Shown: positions 47,287 to 56,466 of the stretch, one piece after another | How positions within the stretch are numbered: the first letter of the stretch is position 1 | Layout: each line of letters starts with the position of its first letter | Origin: an uncultured Pseudomonadales bacterium | GTDB lineage: Bacteria; Pseudomonadota; Gammaproteobacteria; Pseudomonadales; Balneatricaceae | Length of the DNA: 64,000 nucleotides | Direction: 5' to 3' | Assembly: GCA_937773555.1 (NCBI GenBank) | Contig: CALJVT010000003.1 | Coordinates: 86,676 to 150,675, forward strand | Position numbers and translations under genes: made by a program | The notes under the pieces: generated by a model | What the model was told of the DNA's origin: nothing | The model's input: only the letters and a program-made list of their open reading frames with translations | Database searches by the model: none

Positions 47287-48525
47287 ATGTTGCATAATAA
47301 AAAAACTTTAGCTGCTCTTTTTGCTGCAGCTTCTATGATGTCTGTAAACGCATTTTCGGGCGAATTAGTAATCAATACTGATACGTCTGATCCAGCTCCA
47401 AAAGCGGCTTTTGATAATTTAATCGCTGGCTTTGAAGCAGAAAATCCTGACGTGAATGTCACCTGGAATTTATTCGATCATGAAGGTTACAAAACCTCTA
47501 TCCGTAACTTCCTTACCGCAGACGCACCCGACTTGGCCAACTGGTATGCTGGTAATCGTATGTTGCCATACGTAAATGCTGGGTTATTTGAGCCAGTAGA
47601 TGATGTCTGGGCAGCTAACGGATTGAACGAGTCCCTCTCTTCTGCAGCGGCTTCAATGACCATTGATGGTAAGAAGTGGGGCGTGCCTTACACTTATTAC
47701 AACTGGGGTGTTTATTACCGCACAGATATATTTGAGCAGAACAACATTACCGTGCCTACAGACTGGGCTAGCTTTATGGCCGCTGGTGAAACTCTTAACG
47801 CCGCTGGCATTACGCCTATTACCATCGGTACTAAGTACTTATGGACTGCGGCAGGCGTATTTGATTACCTGAACTTGCGTACCAACGGTTATGATTTCCA
47901 TATGGCGCTGACTAAGGGTGAAGTGTCTTGGACTGATGACCGTGTAAGAGCCACTATGGCTAATTGGAAAGAATTAATAGATGCAGATTTCTTCCTTGAA
48001 AATCATGCAGCTTATTCTTGGCAGGAAGCCTTGGCGCCAATGATACAAGGCAAAGCTGCCATGTATGTTATGGGTAACTTCGCTGTAGCGCCATTGCGTG
48101 ACGGTGGCTTAACTGATGACCAGTTAGGTTTTTTCCAGTTCCCTATGATTGACTCTAGCGTGCCTATGGCCGAAGAAGCACCTACTGATACAATGCATAT
48201 CCCTGCGAACGCAAAAAACAAGGTAGACGCAAAGCGTTTCTTGGCGTATCTGGCGCGTGCAGACGTTCAGTCTGAAATGAATGCAACTTTGGGTCAGTTA
48301 CCTATTAACAGTGGCTCTACTGTTTCTGATGACAAATTCCTACAGTCTGGCTACGAGATGCTGTCTAATACCGATGGTGGTATTGCCCAGTTCTTCGACC
48401 GTGATGCACCTGCAGAAATGGCTTCAGCTGGTATGGAAGGCTTCCAGGAGTTTATGGTTAAGCCTGAACGCCTAGATACTATTCTTAAGCGTTTAGAAAA
48501 AGTACGTACTCGTGTTTATAAGTAA
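47287..48525 (+). CDS. Sugar ABC importer, extracellular solute-binding protein
   Basis: A 412-residue family 1 binding protein. The first 23 or so residues form a signal peptide (LAALFAAASMMSVNAFS), so the mature protein is periplasmic; no lipobox cysteine is seen. The fold segments FEAENPDVNVTWNLFDHEGY, PDLANWYAGNRMLPYVNAGL and YTYYNWGVYYRTDIFEQNNI are typical of oligosaccharide- and glycoside-binding proteins. Given the downstream galactosidases, the ligand is probably a small galactoside. A hairpin immediately after the gene may keep its expression above that of the permeases. Confidence 0.92.
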   Translation: MLHNKKTLAALFAAASMMSVNAFSGELVINTDTSDPAPKAAFDNLIAGFEAENPDVNVTWNLFDHEGYKTSIRNFLTADAPDLANWYAGNRMLPYVNAGLFEPVDDVWAANGLNESLSSAAASMTIDGKKWGVPYTYYNWGVYYRTDIFEQNNITVPTDWASFMAAGETLNAAGITPITIGTKYLWTAAGVFDYLNLRTNGYDFHMALTKGEVSWTDDRVRATMANWKELIDADFFLENHAAYSWQEALAPMIQGKAAMYVMGNFAVAPLRDGGLTDDQLGFFQFPMIDSSVPMAEEAPTDTMHIPANAKNKVDAKRFLAYLARADVQSEMNATLGQLPINSGSTVSDDKFLQSGYEMLSNTDGGIAQFFDRDAPAEMASAGMEGFQEFMVKPERLDTILKRLEKVRTRVYK

Positions 48526-48539
48526 ATAGATCACGTGCT

Positions 48540-48600
48540 GCCAGCTTCTGTTTACCCTAGTGTTGCTAGTGTAATTTTTTAAACAGGAGCTGGCTTTTTC
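48540..48600 (+). terminator. Intra-operon hairpin with T-run after the binding-protein gene
   Basis: GCCAGCTTCTGTTTA (48540-48554) pairs with TAAACAGGAGCTGGC (48580-48594) over 15 positions with one G-U pair, followed by TTTTTC. It can act as a partial terminator or mRNA-stabilising element between the binding-protein gene and the permeases. Confidence 0.75.
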
Positions 48601-48634
48601 TATTGCAGTTGAAGACTCTATTAAGGATAAGTCT

Positions 48635-49522
48635 ATGAGAGACTATTGGCGCATTAATCAGCAGCGTTTGGCGCCTGTGCTGTTTCTGATGCCAGGGCTA
48701 CTAATGTTTGTAGTCTATGTCGTTATTCCAATCTTTCAGTCTGTCAATATAAGCCTTTATGCTTGGGATGGCTTGGGTGAGAAAGAATATGTGGGCATCG
48801 CAAACTATGTAGAGCTGATGGATGATGAAGCGTTTTATACTTCTATAAAGAACAATGTTATTTGGTTAGTGCTGTATATGCTGGCCATTCCTGCGGGCTT
48901 GTTCGTGGCTTTATTTCTTAATCAAAATGTTAGAGGGATTCGTATTTACAAATCTCTTTTCTTTTTTCCCTTTGTTATTTCGCAAGTAGTCGTAGGCCTT
49001 GTGTTTTCCTGGTTTTATGACCCAAGCTACGGTTTATTTAACAAAGTGTTAGGTTTTTTTGGTGCAGATCCGATGGCGATATTGGCCGATGAAGATTGGG
49101 TTACCTACGGTATTATTATTGCTGGATTATGGCCTCAAACGGCCTACTGTATGATTTTATATTTAACGGGCTTAAATGCTGTAGATAGCGAGCAAATTGA
49201 AGCCGCCCGTTTAGACAATGCCAAGGGATTAAAATTGTTGTGGTACATCATTTTACCACAATTACGCCCTGCCACTTTTATAGCCATGGTGGTAACCATC
49301 ATCGGCGCATTACGTAGTTTTGATTTAGTCTCTATTATGACCAACGGAGGCCCCTGGGGCTCTAGCCGCGTGTTGGCGTTTTATATGTATGAGCAAGCGT
49401 TTTCCGAATATGGTTTTCGGATGGGCTATGGTGCTGCTATTGCTGTGGTGTTGTTAGCTATTATGATGATTTATATCGTTGGCTTTCTTTATAAAATGTA
49501 CCGAGATGAGAGAGGCTACTAA
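48635..49522 (+). CDS. Sugar ABC importer permease 1
   Basis: A 295-residue MalF-type permease with six hydrophobic segments. The cytoplasmic EAA loop reads EAARLDNAKGLKLLWYIILP, which contacts the ATPase. The N-terminal PVLFLMPGLLMFVVYVVIPI is typical of the UgpA/LacF group. It works with the second permease, 2 bp downstream, in the inner membrane. Confidence 0.94.
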   Translation: MRDYWRINQQRLAPVLFLMPGLLMFVVYVVIPIFQSVNISLYAWDGLGEKEYVGIANYVELMDDEAFYTSIKNNVIWLVLYMLAIPAGLFVALFLNQNVRGIRIYKSLFFFPFVISQVVVGLVFSWFYDPSYGLFNKVLGFFGADPMAILADEDWVTYGIIIAGLWPQTAYCMILYLTGLNAVDSEQIEAARLDNAKGLKLLWYIILPQLRPATFIAMVVTIIGALRSFDLVSIMTNGGPWGSSRVLAFYMYEQAFSEYGFRMGYGAAIAVVLLAIMMIYIVGFLYKMYRDERGY

Positions 49523-49524
49523 AT

Positions 49525-50373
49525 ATGTTTCCAAGACCCATTGAAAAAGCGACTCCCCCCGCTCGAGCGCTTTATAAAATCGCTTTACCGATTGCTTTAA
49601 TCATCTGGCTGCTGCCTTTGTTAGCGGTAGCATTAACTTCCTTACGATCTCAAGCTGACATATTAAATGGTAACTATTGGGGCTGGCCTACGTCGTTTAA
49701 TATGCTGGAAAACTACACAGCGATATTTGAAAATACTCCTATTGGGCAGTATATTTTTAATTCCTTTAGGGTCACCATCCCCACAGTAATCGGCGCTGTG
49801 GCCTTATCCTGTATGACTGGCTTTGCTTTAGCTGTGTACAAATTTAAAGGCAATTTACTGCTGTTCTTTCTGTTTGTAGCGGGCAACTTTGTGCCATTTC
49901 AAATTCTTATGGTGCCTGTGCGAGATTTTACCGTTAACTTAGGTATCTATAACACCATTAGTGGCTTAGCTTTGTTTCATATCGCTTTTCAAACGGGTTT
50001 TTGCACCTTGTTTATGCGCAATTTTATCAAAGCGTTGCCATTTGAGTTGATCGAAGCCGCTCGTGTGGAAGGGGTGAGTGAAATACGTATTTTTTGGTAT
50101 GTGGTATTGCCGCTGATGAAGCCTGCTATCGCTGCGTTATCAGTACTCATTTTTACCTTTATTTGGAACGATTATTTTTGGGCTACGGTGCTTACGCAAG
50201 GAGCAGACACACAGCCTATAACGGCTGGCTTGAAGTCTCTTAATGGCCAATGGCTTTCCTCTTGGCATTTGATTTCTGCAGGCTCTATTTTGGCGGCTAT
50301 GCCCCCTGTAATCATGTTCTTCCTAATGCAGCGACACTTTATTGCTGGGCTCACTTTGGGTGCAGTGAAATAA
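49525..50373 (+). CDS. Sugar ABC importer permease 2
   Basis: A 282-residue MalG-type permease with six hydrophobic segments. The EAA loop is EAARVEGVSEIRIFWYVVLP, and the end QRHFIAGLTLGAVK is the usual MalG/UgpE C-terminus. Its stop codon overlaps the start of the alpha-galactosidase by one base (TAATG), linking uptake and hydrolysis in one transcript. Confidence 0.94.
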   Translation: MFPRPIEKATPPARALYKIALPIALIIWLLPLLAVALTSLRSQADILNGNYWGWPTSFNMLENYTAIFENTPIGQYIFNSFRVTIPTVIGAVALSCMTGFALAVYKFKGNLLLFFLFVAGNFVPFQILMVPVRDFTVNLGIYNTISGLALFHIAFQTGFCTLFMRNFIKALPFELIEAARVEGVSEIRIFWYVVLPLMKPAIAALSVLIFTFIWNDYFWATVLTQGADTQPITAGLKSLNGQWLSSWHLISAGSILAAMPPVIMFFLMQRHFIAGLTLGAVK

Positions 50374-52451
50374 TGCAAACCTGGCGCTTGGATGATAGTG
50401 CACAAACCATTGTGGTTGCAGCAATAAACAACAACATGGCTTTTGTTGCTTATTGGGGTGCAGTGTTGCCGGAACATGAGGATGTAAATCAGTTAGTTAA
50501 AGCTCAAGTGCGTGACCTCACAGGTGGCATGATAGATCAAAATGCGCCAGTGTCGTTGTGCCCCGTTGAAGGTAATGCCTTTTCTGGTATGCCAGCACTG
50601 ATTGCTAGTGATGCTATGGGGACGGCTTTAATGCCTCGCTTTACTTTGCAACACGCCTGCTATAACAAACAAGCTTTAGAGCTTATCTATAATGATGTAG
50701 ATTTAGGGCTAACCTATAAGGCAAGTATCAGCCTTGCCATAGACGGCCTATGGCAACTTTCTTCTAATCTCCAATCTGTGGATGACATACAAGTGCATTG
50801 GTTGGCCGCACCTGTATTGCCAGTGGCAGATAAAACACCACGCGCATTGGAGTTTGGTGGCCGCTGGTGTGGTGAATTTAGGCTCACTGAAAGCAGCTTT
50901 GGCCCTAGTGCATTGGTGCGTGAAAACCGGACAGGCCGATCTGGTCATGAGCACTTTCCAGGTTTAATGACAGCATCCCAAGGGGCTAATTATTGCCAAG
51001 GTGACGTTTATGCTTGGCATTACGGTTGGTCTGGTGGCCATAAAATGGTGGCAGAACAGCTTCCAGATGGACGCAGGCAGGTGCAGTTTGGCCATGTGTC
51101 TCACTCTTACCGGGGCATGGCAAAAACGTTTTCGAGCGCTAAGCAATATGTTGCCTTTAGTGCGCATGGCATAAATGGCGTAAGCGTGCCCCTACAAAAA
51201 TACGTGCGTGAAGAATTATTGCCTCGTGACCTGCTGCAAAAGCCTAGGCCTGTGCACTACAATTGCTGGGAAGCTATCTATTTTGATCATGATGTTGAGC
51301 TGCTACAAGATTTAGCCAGCCGCGCTGCAAGCCTTGGTGCCGAGCGTTTTGTGCTGGATGATGGATGGTTTGGGCAACGTGATGATGACACCACTGCTTT
51401 GGGTGATTGGGACCTCGATTTACGAAAGTATCCCCAAGGACTAACGCCTCTTATTGACCATATTGAGTCTTTGGGCATGGGTTTTGGTTTGTGGTTTGAG
51501 CCTGAAATGGTGAGCGAAAATTCTCAGTTGTATAGAGCTCACCCAGAATGGGTTTTAGGTCATGCCACCCAAACCCTCGGACGCCAGCAATTAGTGTTGA
51601 ACATGGCCTTGGCGCCAGTACAAGAGTATCTGTACGACAAGGTGAGTCAGATGCTGGCTAATAACGCAATTGAATACATTAAATGGGACCACAACAGAGT
51701 GTTGCCATTTGCTGACGTGTCCCAAACTCAAGCTGTTTATAATCTTTTAGCGCGCCTTAGATCTGTATTTCCTCATGTGGAAATTGAATCTTGCAGCTCT
51801 GGTGGTGGTCGTATTGATTATGGCATTTTACAACACACACAACGGGTGTGGTTATCTGATAGTAATGATGCCCTTGAGCGTTTGCGTATTCAGCATCACG
51901 CCGCTACTTTTTTACCCGCCATTATTACTGGAAGCCACGTTGGCCCTCGTTGCTGTCATACCAGTGGAAGGGTGCACAGCATGAACTTTAGGGCTTGGGT
52001 AGCTGCTCAGCGCCACATGGGCATGGAAATGGACCCTCGTGAGCTTACTGCTGCAGAAGCTAGCCAATTGCTTAGGGTAGTGAAGTGGTGGAAGCAACAG
52101 CGAAGTTGGTTGTTAGCCGCAGATATTTTGCGCCTAGACAGCGGTGACGAAGCTGTTCTAGCAGAGCAACACTTGGCTGCCAATGGTGAGCAATTTGTGG
52201 TGTTTGCTGGAGTTGCAGACAGTAGCGAACAGATAAGCCCTAGACCATTGCCGTTAACTGGTTTGGATGCACAGGCGCTTTATGAAATTGATTTAGTAAA
52301 CCGTGACGAATTAGTCAACTTATCGCGGGGCGAGATGGCTATTAAGGTGGATACACTAACCCTCAGTGGAAGCTATTTAATGAACTATGGTGTCACCCTA
52401 CCTTGGCAGTTTCCTAACGCCATGTGGGTATTAAAAGGAAAGCGATTATGA
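50373..52451 (+). CDS. Alpha-galactosidase, glycoside hydrolase family 36
   Basis: A 692-residue GH36 enzyme that releases galactose from alpha-galactosides. The catalytic nucleophile is Asp439 in YIKWDHNR and the acid/base is Asp496 in WLSDSNDALERL. WEAIYFDHD, RFVLDDGWFGQRDDD and WFEPEMVSENSQLYRAHPEW are further GH36 signatures. There is no signal peptide, so substrate is cleaved after import. The open frame reaches back to 50250, but that part only re-reads the permease gene; the ATG at 50373 fits the TAATG junction. It overlaps the dehydratase gene by 4 bp. Confidence 0.95.
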   Translation: MQTWRLDDSAQTIVVAAINNNMAFVAYWGAVLPEHEDVNQLVKAQVRDLTGGMIDQNAPVSLCPVEGNAFSGMPALIASDAMGTALMPRFTLQHACYNKQALELIYNDVDLGLTYKASISLAIDGLWQLSSNLQSVDDIQVHWLAAPVLPVADKTPRALEFGGRWCGEFRLTESSFGPSALVRENRTGRSGHEHFPGLMTASQGANYCQGDVYAWHYGWSGGHKMVAEQLPDGRRQVQFGHVSHSYRGMAKTFSSAKQYVAFSAHGINGVSVPLQKYVREELLPRDLLQKPRPVHYNCWEAIYFDHDVELLQDLASRAASLGAERFVLDDGWFGQRDDDTTALGDWDLDLRKYPQGLTPLIDHIESLGMGFGLWFEPEMVSENSQLYRAHPEWVLGHATQTLGRQQLVLNMALAPVQEYLYDKVSQMLANNAIEYIKWDHNRVLPFADVSQTQAVYNLLARLRSVFPHVEIESCSSGGGRIDYGILQHTQRVWLSDSNDALERLRIQHHAATFLPAIITGSHVGPRCCHTSGRVHSMNFRAWVAAQRHMGMEMDPRELTAAEASQLLRVVKWWKQQRSWLLAADILRLDSGDEAVLAEQHLAANGEQFVVFAGVADSSEQISPRPLPLTGLDAQALYEIDLVNRDELVNLSRGEMAIKVDTLTLSGSYLMNYGVTLPWQFPNAMWVLKGKRL

Positions 52452-54157
52452 AAAAGCCAAGACGCAGTCAAGCCTGGTATGGGGGCGCTGATAAAGATGG
52501 ATTTATTCATCGCAGTTGGATGAAAAACCAAGGTTTTCCAGACCATGTGTTTGACGGGCGCCCCATTATTGGCATTTGCAATACGTGGTCAGAACTGACT
52601 CCGTGCAACTCTGGTTTGCGTGACTTGGCAGAAGGGGTGAAGCGTGGTGTATGGGAGGCGGGTGGTTTTCCAGTTGAATTTCCTGTGATGAGTTTGGGTG
52701 AAACCCAGATGAAGCCAACAGCCATGATGTTTCGTAACCTACTGGCAATGGACGTAGAAGAGTCTATTCGTGCCTATGGCATTGATGGCGTAGTGTTGCT
52801 TGGTGGGTGTGACAAAACCACACCAGGTCAGTTAATGGGAGCGGCTTCTGTAGACATACCGACCATAGTTGTTAGTTCTGGCCCGATGCTTAATGGCAAG
52901 TGGAAAGGCAAAGACATAGGCTCTGGCACTGACGTTTGGAAATTTTCGGAGTCTGTTCGCGCTGGAGACTTAAGTTTAAAAGAATTTATGGATGCAGAAA
53001 CGGGTATGAGCCGCTCTAAAGGAGTGTGCATGACCATGGGTACTGCCTCTACTATGGCTTCTATTGTAGAGGCAATGGGTATGTCCTTGCCTACCAATGC
53101 AGCATTGCCTGCCGTAGACGCTCGGCGCATGGCATTAGCTCATATGACTGGCAAACGTATTGTTGAAATGGTTGAAGAAGACCTAAAGCCCTCTGATGTG
53201 ATGACTAAGGAAAGCTTTGAAAATGCTATTTGCGCCAATGCGGCTGTGGGTGGCTCTAGTAACGCAGTGATCCACTTACTCGCCATTGCAGGGCGAGTGG
53301 GTATTGATCTGGACTTAGATGCTTTTGAATTAGGGGGTAGTGTGCCCTTGTTGGTTAATTGCATGCCGTCAGGAAAATACTTAATGGAAGACTTCTGTTA
53401 TGCCGGTGGTATGCCAGCAGTAATGTCAGAAATTAAGACTTTGTTAAAACCGGCTAATACTATTTTGGGCCGTGATATAAGCACTTATTATGAGGGGGCA
53501 GAGTGTTACAACCGGGATGTGATTTATGCCTTTGATGACCCTCTAAAGCCTGCGGCTGGCTTGCGTGTTTTACGTGGTAACTTGGCAGAGAATGGCGCTA
53601 TTATCAAGCCGTCTGCAGCAACCAAAGAATTGCTTGAACATGAAGGTGAAGCCTATGTTTTTGAAACCATAGAAGAGCTTAAAGCCACTATTGATGATCC
53701 AGACTTACCGGTGACTAAAGACTCCATTTTGGTGCTTAAAGGCTGTGGCCCTAAAGGCTATCCGGGAATGCCAGAAGTCGGCAATATGCCCATCCCTGGC
53801 AAGCTTATTACGCAAGGTGTCAAAGACATGGTGCGGGTATCGGATGCCCGTATGTCCGGCACTGCCTTTGGTACTGTAGTGTTGCACGTTAGCCCTGAAG
53901 CGCAAGTGGGTGGCACATTGGCTTTGGTTAAAACAGGTGACCTCATTCGGTTGTCGGCCAGTAAAGGTGAACTGGAATTGCTGGTAGATGAAGCTGAATT
54001 AGCTAAGCGTCGCGCACAGTGGCGGCCAGAACCACCACAGTATGTACGGGGGTATGCCAAACTGTATATTGATCATGTGATGCAGGCAGAACATGGCGCT
54101 GATTTTGACTTTTTAGTGGGTAAAGACACGCGTCCAGTTACCCGGGAGAGCCACTAA
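52448..54157 (+). CDS. IlvD/EDD family dehydratase, probable galactonate dehydratase
   Basis: A 569-residue dehydratase of the IlvD/EDD family, which uses an iron-sulfur cluster to dehydrate aldonates or dihydroxy acids. GICNTWSELTPCNSGLRDLA, LLGGCDKTTPGQLMGAASVD and VCMTMGTASTMASIVEAMG contain the conserved cluster cysteines; GCGPKGYPGMPEVGN and DARMSGTAFGTVVLHVSPEA are near the end. It groups by eye with pentonate/hexonate dehydratases rather than IlvD. Its place between galactosidases and the DgoK/DgoA genes makes D-galactonate the likely substrate, replacing DgoD. GGAAAG seven bases before 52448 fixes the start; the frame is open from 52424. Confidence 0.92.
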   Translation: MKKPRRSQAWYGGADKDGFIHRSWMKNQGFPDHVFDGRPIIGICNTWSELTPCNSGLRDLAEGVKRGVWEAGGFPVEFPVMSLGETQMKPTAMMFRNLLAMDVEESIRAYGIDGVVLLGGCDKTTPGQLMGAASVDIPTIVVSSGPMLNGKWKGKDIGSGTDVWKFSESVRAGDLSLKEFMDAETGMSRSKGVCMTMGTASTMASIVEAMGMSLPTNAALPAVDARRMALAHMTGKRIVEMVEEDLKPSDVMTKESFENAICANAAVGGSSNAVIHLLAIAGRVGIDLDLDAFELGGSVPLLVNCMPSGKYLMEDFCYAGGMPAVMSEIKTLLKPANTILGRDISTYYEGAECYNRDVIYAFDDPLKPAAGLRVLRGNLAENGAIIKPSAATKELLEHEGEAYVFETIEELKATIDDPDLPVTKDSILVLKGCGPKGYPGMPEVGNMPIPGKLITQGVKDMVRVSDARMSGTAFGTVVLHVSPEAQVGGTLALVKTGDLIRLSASKGELELLVDEAELAKRRAQWRPEPPQYVRGYAKLYIDHVMQAEHGADFDFLVGKDTRPVTRESH

Positions 54158-54924
54158 TGGAGCGCACTGCTATTTATCCAGACTTAGCTGGTAAAAGTGT
54201 ATTTATTACCGGTGGTGGGGCAGGTATAGGGGCTTTTTTAACTGAAGGTTTTCTTGCTCAAGGTGCCAAAGTAAGCTTTGTGCAACGTTCTGATGCTAGT
54301 GATTTTGTAGCTCAAATGGCGGCCAAGTATAGCAATGCACCGCTCGCTATTATTTGTGATATCACAGACGTTGGTGCACTACAGATGGCTATGGATAAAG
54401 CGGCAGCACACCAAGGTGTTATAGACGTTGTGATCAATAATGCAGGTGATGATACTCGGCATAGTTTGGCGCAAACATCTGTTGAAGCTTGGGATTTATG
54501 CCAGCATATTAATTTAAGGCCACATTTTTTTACGGCTCAAAAAGCAGCTCAAGGGATGGCAGAAAAAGGCGGCAGCATCATTAATGTGTCTTCAGTTTCT
54601 TATATGATGGGCAATGCAGGTTACCCAGGCTATGTGGCTGCCAATGCAGGCATTAACGGATTAACACGAGCTTTGGCTAGAGAACTGGGGCCAAAAAAAA
54701 TACGGGTGAATTCGCTAATGCCTGGCTGGGTAATGACTGATAAGCAGTTGAAAATGTGGGCCTCGCCAGAAAGCATGGCAGAACACCTTGAAAAACAGTG
54801 TTTGAAAGTACATCTTAAACCTGAAGACATCGTAGGCTCGGCTTTATTTTTAGCCGCCGATGCAAGCCGCATGATGACAGGACAAGCCATGGTCGTAGAC
54901 GGTGGTGTAGTGGTGACGGGCTAA
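54157..54924 (+). CDS. SDR family sugar dehydrogenase, catalytic Lys replaced by Asn
   Basis: A 255-residue short-chain dehydrogenase similar to Caulobacter xylose 1-dehydrogenase (AIYPDLAGKSVFITGGGAGI; INNAGDDTRHSLAQ). In this operon it should oxidise galactose to galactonolactone with NAD(P). The Rossmann motif GGGAGIG is intact, as is the serine region NVSSVSYMMG. The YxxxK motif, however, reads Tyr159-Val-Ala-Ala-Asn163 (codon AAT at 54643), so the lysine that lowers the tyrosine pKa is missing. The gene overlaps both neighbours by one base and shows no other damage. Activity is therefore uncertain. Confidence 0.9.
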   Translation: MERTAIYPDLAGKSVFITGGGAGIGAFLTEGFLAQGAKVSFVQRSDASDFVAQMAAKYSNAPLAIICDITDVGALQMAMDKAAAHQGVIDVVINNAGDDTRHSLAQTSVEAWDLCQHINLRPHFFTAQKAAQGMAEKGGSIINVSSVSYMMGNAGYPGYVAANAGINGLTRALARELGPKKIRVNSLMPGWVMTDKQLKMWASPESMAEHLEKQCLKVHLKPEDIVGSALFLAADASRMMTGQAMVVDGGVVVTG

Positions 54925-55859
54925 TGCAAGCAATGGGATCAATGAAGTGGGACAAAACATTAGGCGTGTCGTGGGTTGCTGTGGATTGGGGTACGAGTAA
55001 TTTACGTATTTGGTTAATGTCTAAAGACAGTCAAGTGATCGCCGAAAATATTAGTAATCAAGGCATGGCGAGCTTAAGCAGCCCTGCTGAGTTTGAGCAA
55101 GTACTGTTTGAATGTCTTGAGTCATTATTAATTGATGGTGAGGTATTGCCTGTGATTTGTTGTGGCATGGTAGGCGCCAAACAAGGCTGGCTAGATGCAG
55201 GCTATTCTACAGTGCCTCATAACCCACTGCAGTATCAAATGCCTGTTGCTGTACCCACCAAACACCGCCAGCTATGGGTGTGGGTGCTGCCGGGCTTATG
55301 TCAGCTAACACCTGCGGATGTAATGCGTGGTGAAGAGACTCAAATAGCAGGTGTGTTGTGTCAACATAAAGAGTTTTCAGGGGTGCTATGTTTACCTGGC
55401 ACCCATAGTAAATGGGCGCTTTGCCAAGCGGGGGAAGTGGCGTCTTTTAGCACCTTTATGACAGGTGAATTATTTGACCTCTTGTCAAAGCAGTCAGTGT
55501 TGCGCCACTCTGTGATTGATGACCAATGGAGTGATGACGCCTTCAAGCAGGGTGTGCAAGATGCGATTAATAACCCGGCTCAATTAACGAGTGAACTCTT
55601 CTCCGTAAGGGCTAGAGATATATTAGGTAATGGCGCTACTCACTTTGGTAAGGCACGCTTATCAGGCTTGCTGATTGGAAGTGAACTGGAAGGTACGCGT
55701 GAGTGGTGGCAGGGGAAAAAGGTAATTTTACTAGGTGACAGCCTGCTGCAATCGTTGTATAAATTAGCCATGGAACAGGTCAATATTGATGTGGTTTTGT
55801 TAGATGGTACACAAATGACTTTGGCTGGATTGACCGCCGCCTACGAACAACAAGGATAA
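54924..55859 (+). CDS. dgoK: 2-dehydro-3-deoxygalactonokinase
   Basis: A 311-residue DgoK, which phosphorylates 2-keto-3-deoxygalactonate to KDPGal. WVAVDWGTSNLRIWLMS is the ATPase-fold phosphate-1 motif of the family, CGMVGAKQGWLDAGY and CLPGTHSKWAL are DgoK hallmarks, and LSGLLIGSELEG is near the C-terminus. The ATG at 54924 lies in TAATG of the dehydrogenase stop; a start at a later Met (MKWDKTLG) is also possible. Confidence 0.94.
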   Translation: MQAMGSMKWDKTLGVSWVAVDWGTSNLRIWLMSKDSQVIAENISNQGMASLSSPAEFEQVLFECLESLLIDGEVLPVICCGMVGAKQGWLDAGYSTVPHNPLQYQMPVAVPTKHRQLWVWVLPGLCQLTPADVMRGEETQIAGVLCQHKEFSGVLCLPGTHSKWALCQAGEVASFSTFMTGELFDLLSKQSVLRHSVIDDQWSDDAFKQGVQDAINNPAQLTSELFSVRARDILGNGATHFGKARLSGLLIGSELEGTREWWQGKKVILLGDSLLQSLYKLAMEQVNIDVVLLDGTQMTLAGLTAAYEQQG

Positions 55860-55860
55860 A

Positions 55861-56466
55861 ATGATGTCGAGAAACTTGATGGCTATTTTGCGAGGCGTGA
55901 CGCCTAGTGAAGTGGTTGCCTTGGGTGAGCAGTTATTGCAAGAGGGCATTCATCAAATTGAGGTGCCACTTAACTCTCCTAAAGCATTAGAGAGTATTGC
56001 CAAGCTACATAAGGCTTTGGGAGACCGGGCTTTTATAGGTGCAGGCACTGTACTTAGTGTTGCTGATGCGAAGGCAGTTTATGCTCATGGTGGTGAGTTT
56101 ATCGTTTCTCCAAACTGTAATAGTGATGTTATAAAAGTAACTAAAGACTTAGGCATGATGTCTTATCCGGGTGTGTTAACACCTACAGAATGCTTTGCTG
56201 CCTTAAATAGTGGTGCAGATATTTTGAAACTTTTTCCAGCTTTTTTGCTCGGTGTAAATGGGTTTAAGGCTATCCAAGCGGTTTTACCAGACCATGTTGG
56301 ATGCTACGCAGTGGGTGGTATTGCCAGTGATGATTTCGCCCATTGGCGCAGAGCTGGTATCGCAGGCTTCGGTTTGGCGTCAAACCTTTATTCCCCGGGT
56401 GATAGCCCTGAAAAAATAGCGAGCAAGGCTAAAGTTTTAGTAGATGCATGGGATGACACCTTATGA
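55861..56466 (+). CDS. dgoA: 2-dehydro-3-deoxy-6-phosphogalactonate aldolase
   Basis: A 201-residue KDPG/KDPGal class I aldolase, cleaving KDPGal to pyruvate and glyceraldehyde 3-phosphate. MAILRGVTPSEVVALGEQL, HQIEVPLNSPKALESI with the catalytic Glu, and the Schiff-base lysine in GADILKLFPAFLLG are seen. EVPLNSP rather than the EVTLRT-type motif of Eda favours DgoA. It overlaps the lactonase gene by 4 bp. Confidence 0.95.
   Translation: MMSRNLMAILRGVTPSEVVALGEQLLQEGIHQIEVPLNSPKALESIAKLHKALGDRAFIGAGTVLSVADAKAVYAHGGEFIVSPNCNSDVIKVTKDLGMMSYPGVLTPTECFAALNSGADILKLFPAFLLGVNGFKAIQAVLPDHVGCYAVGGIASDDFAHWRRAGIAGFGLASNLYSPGDSPEKIASKAKVLVDAWDDTL

Noticed and set aside
50250-50372. Upstream extension of the alpha-galactosidase frame
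   Set aside because: It re-reads the conserved end of permease 2 in another frame; the TAATG junction at 50373 is the better start.
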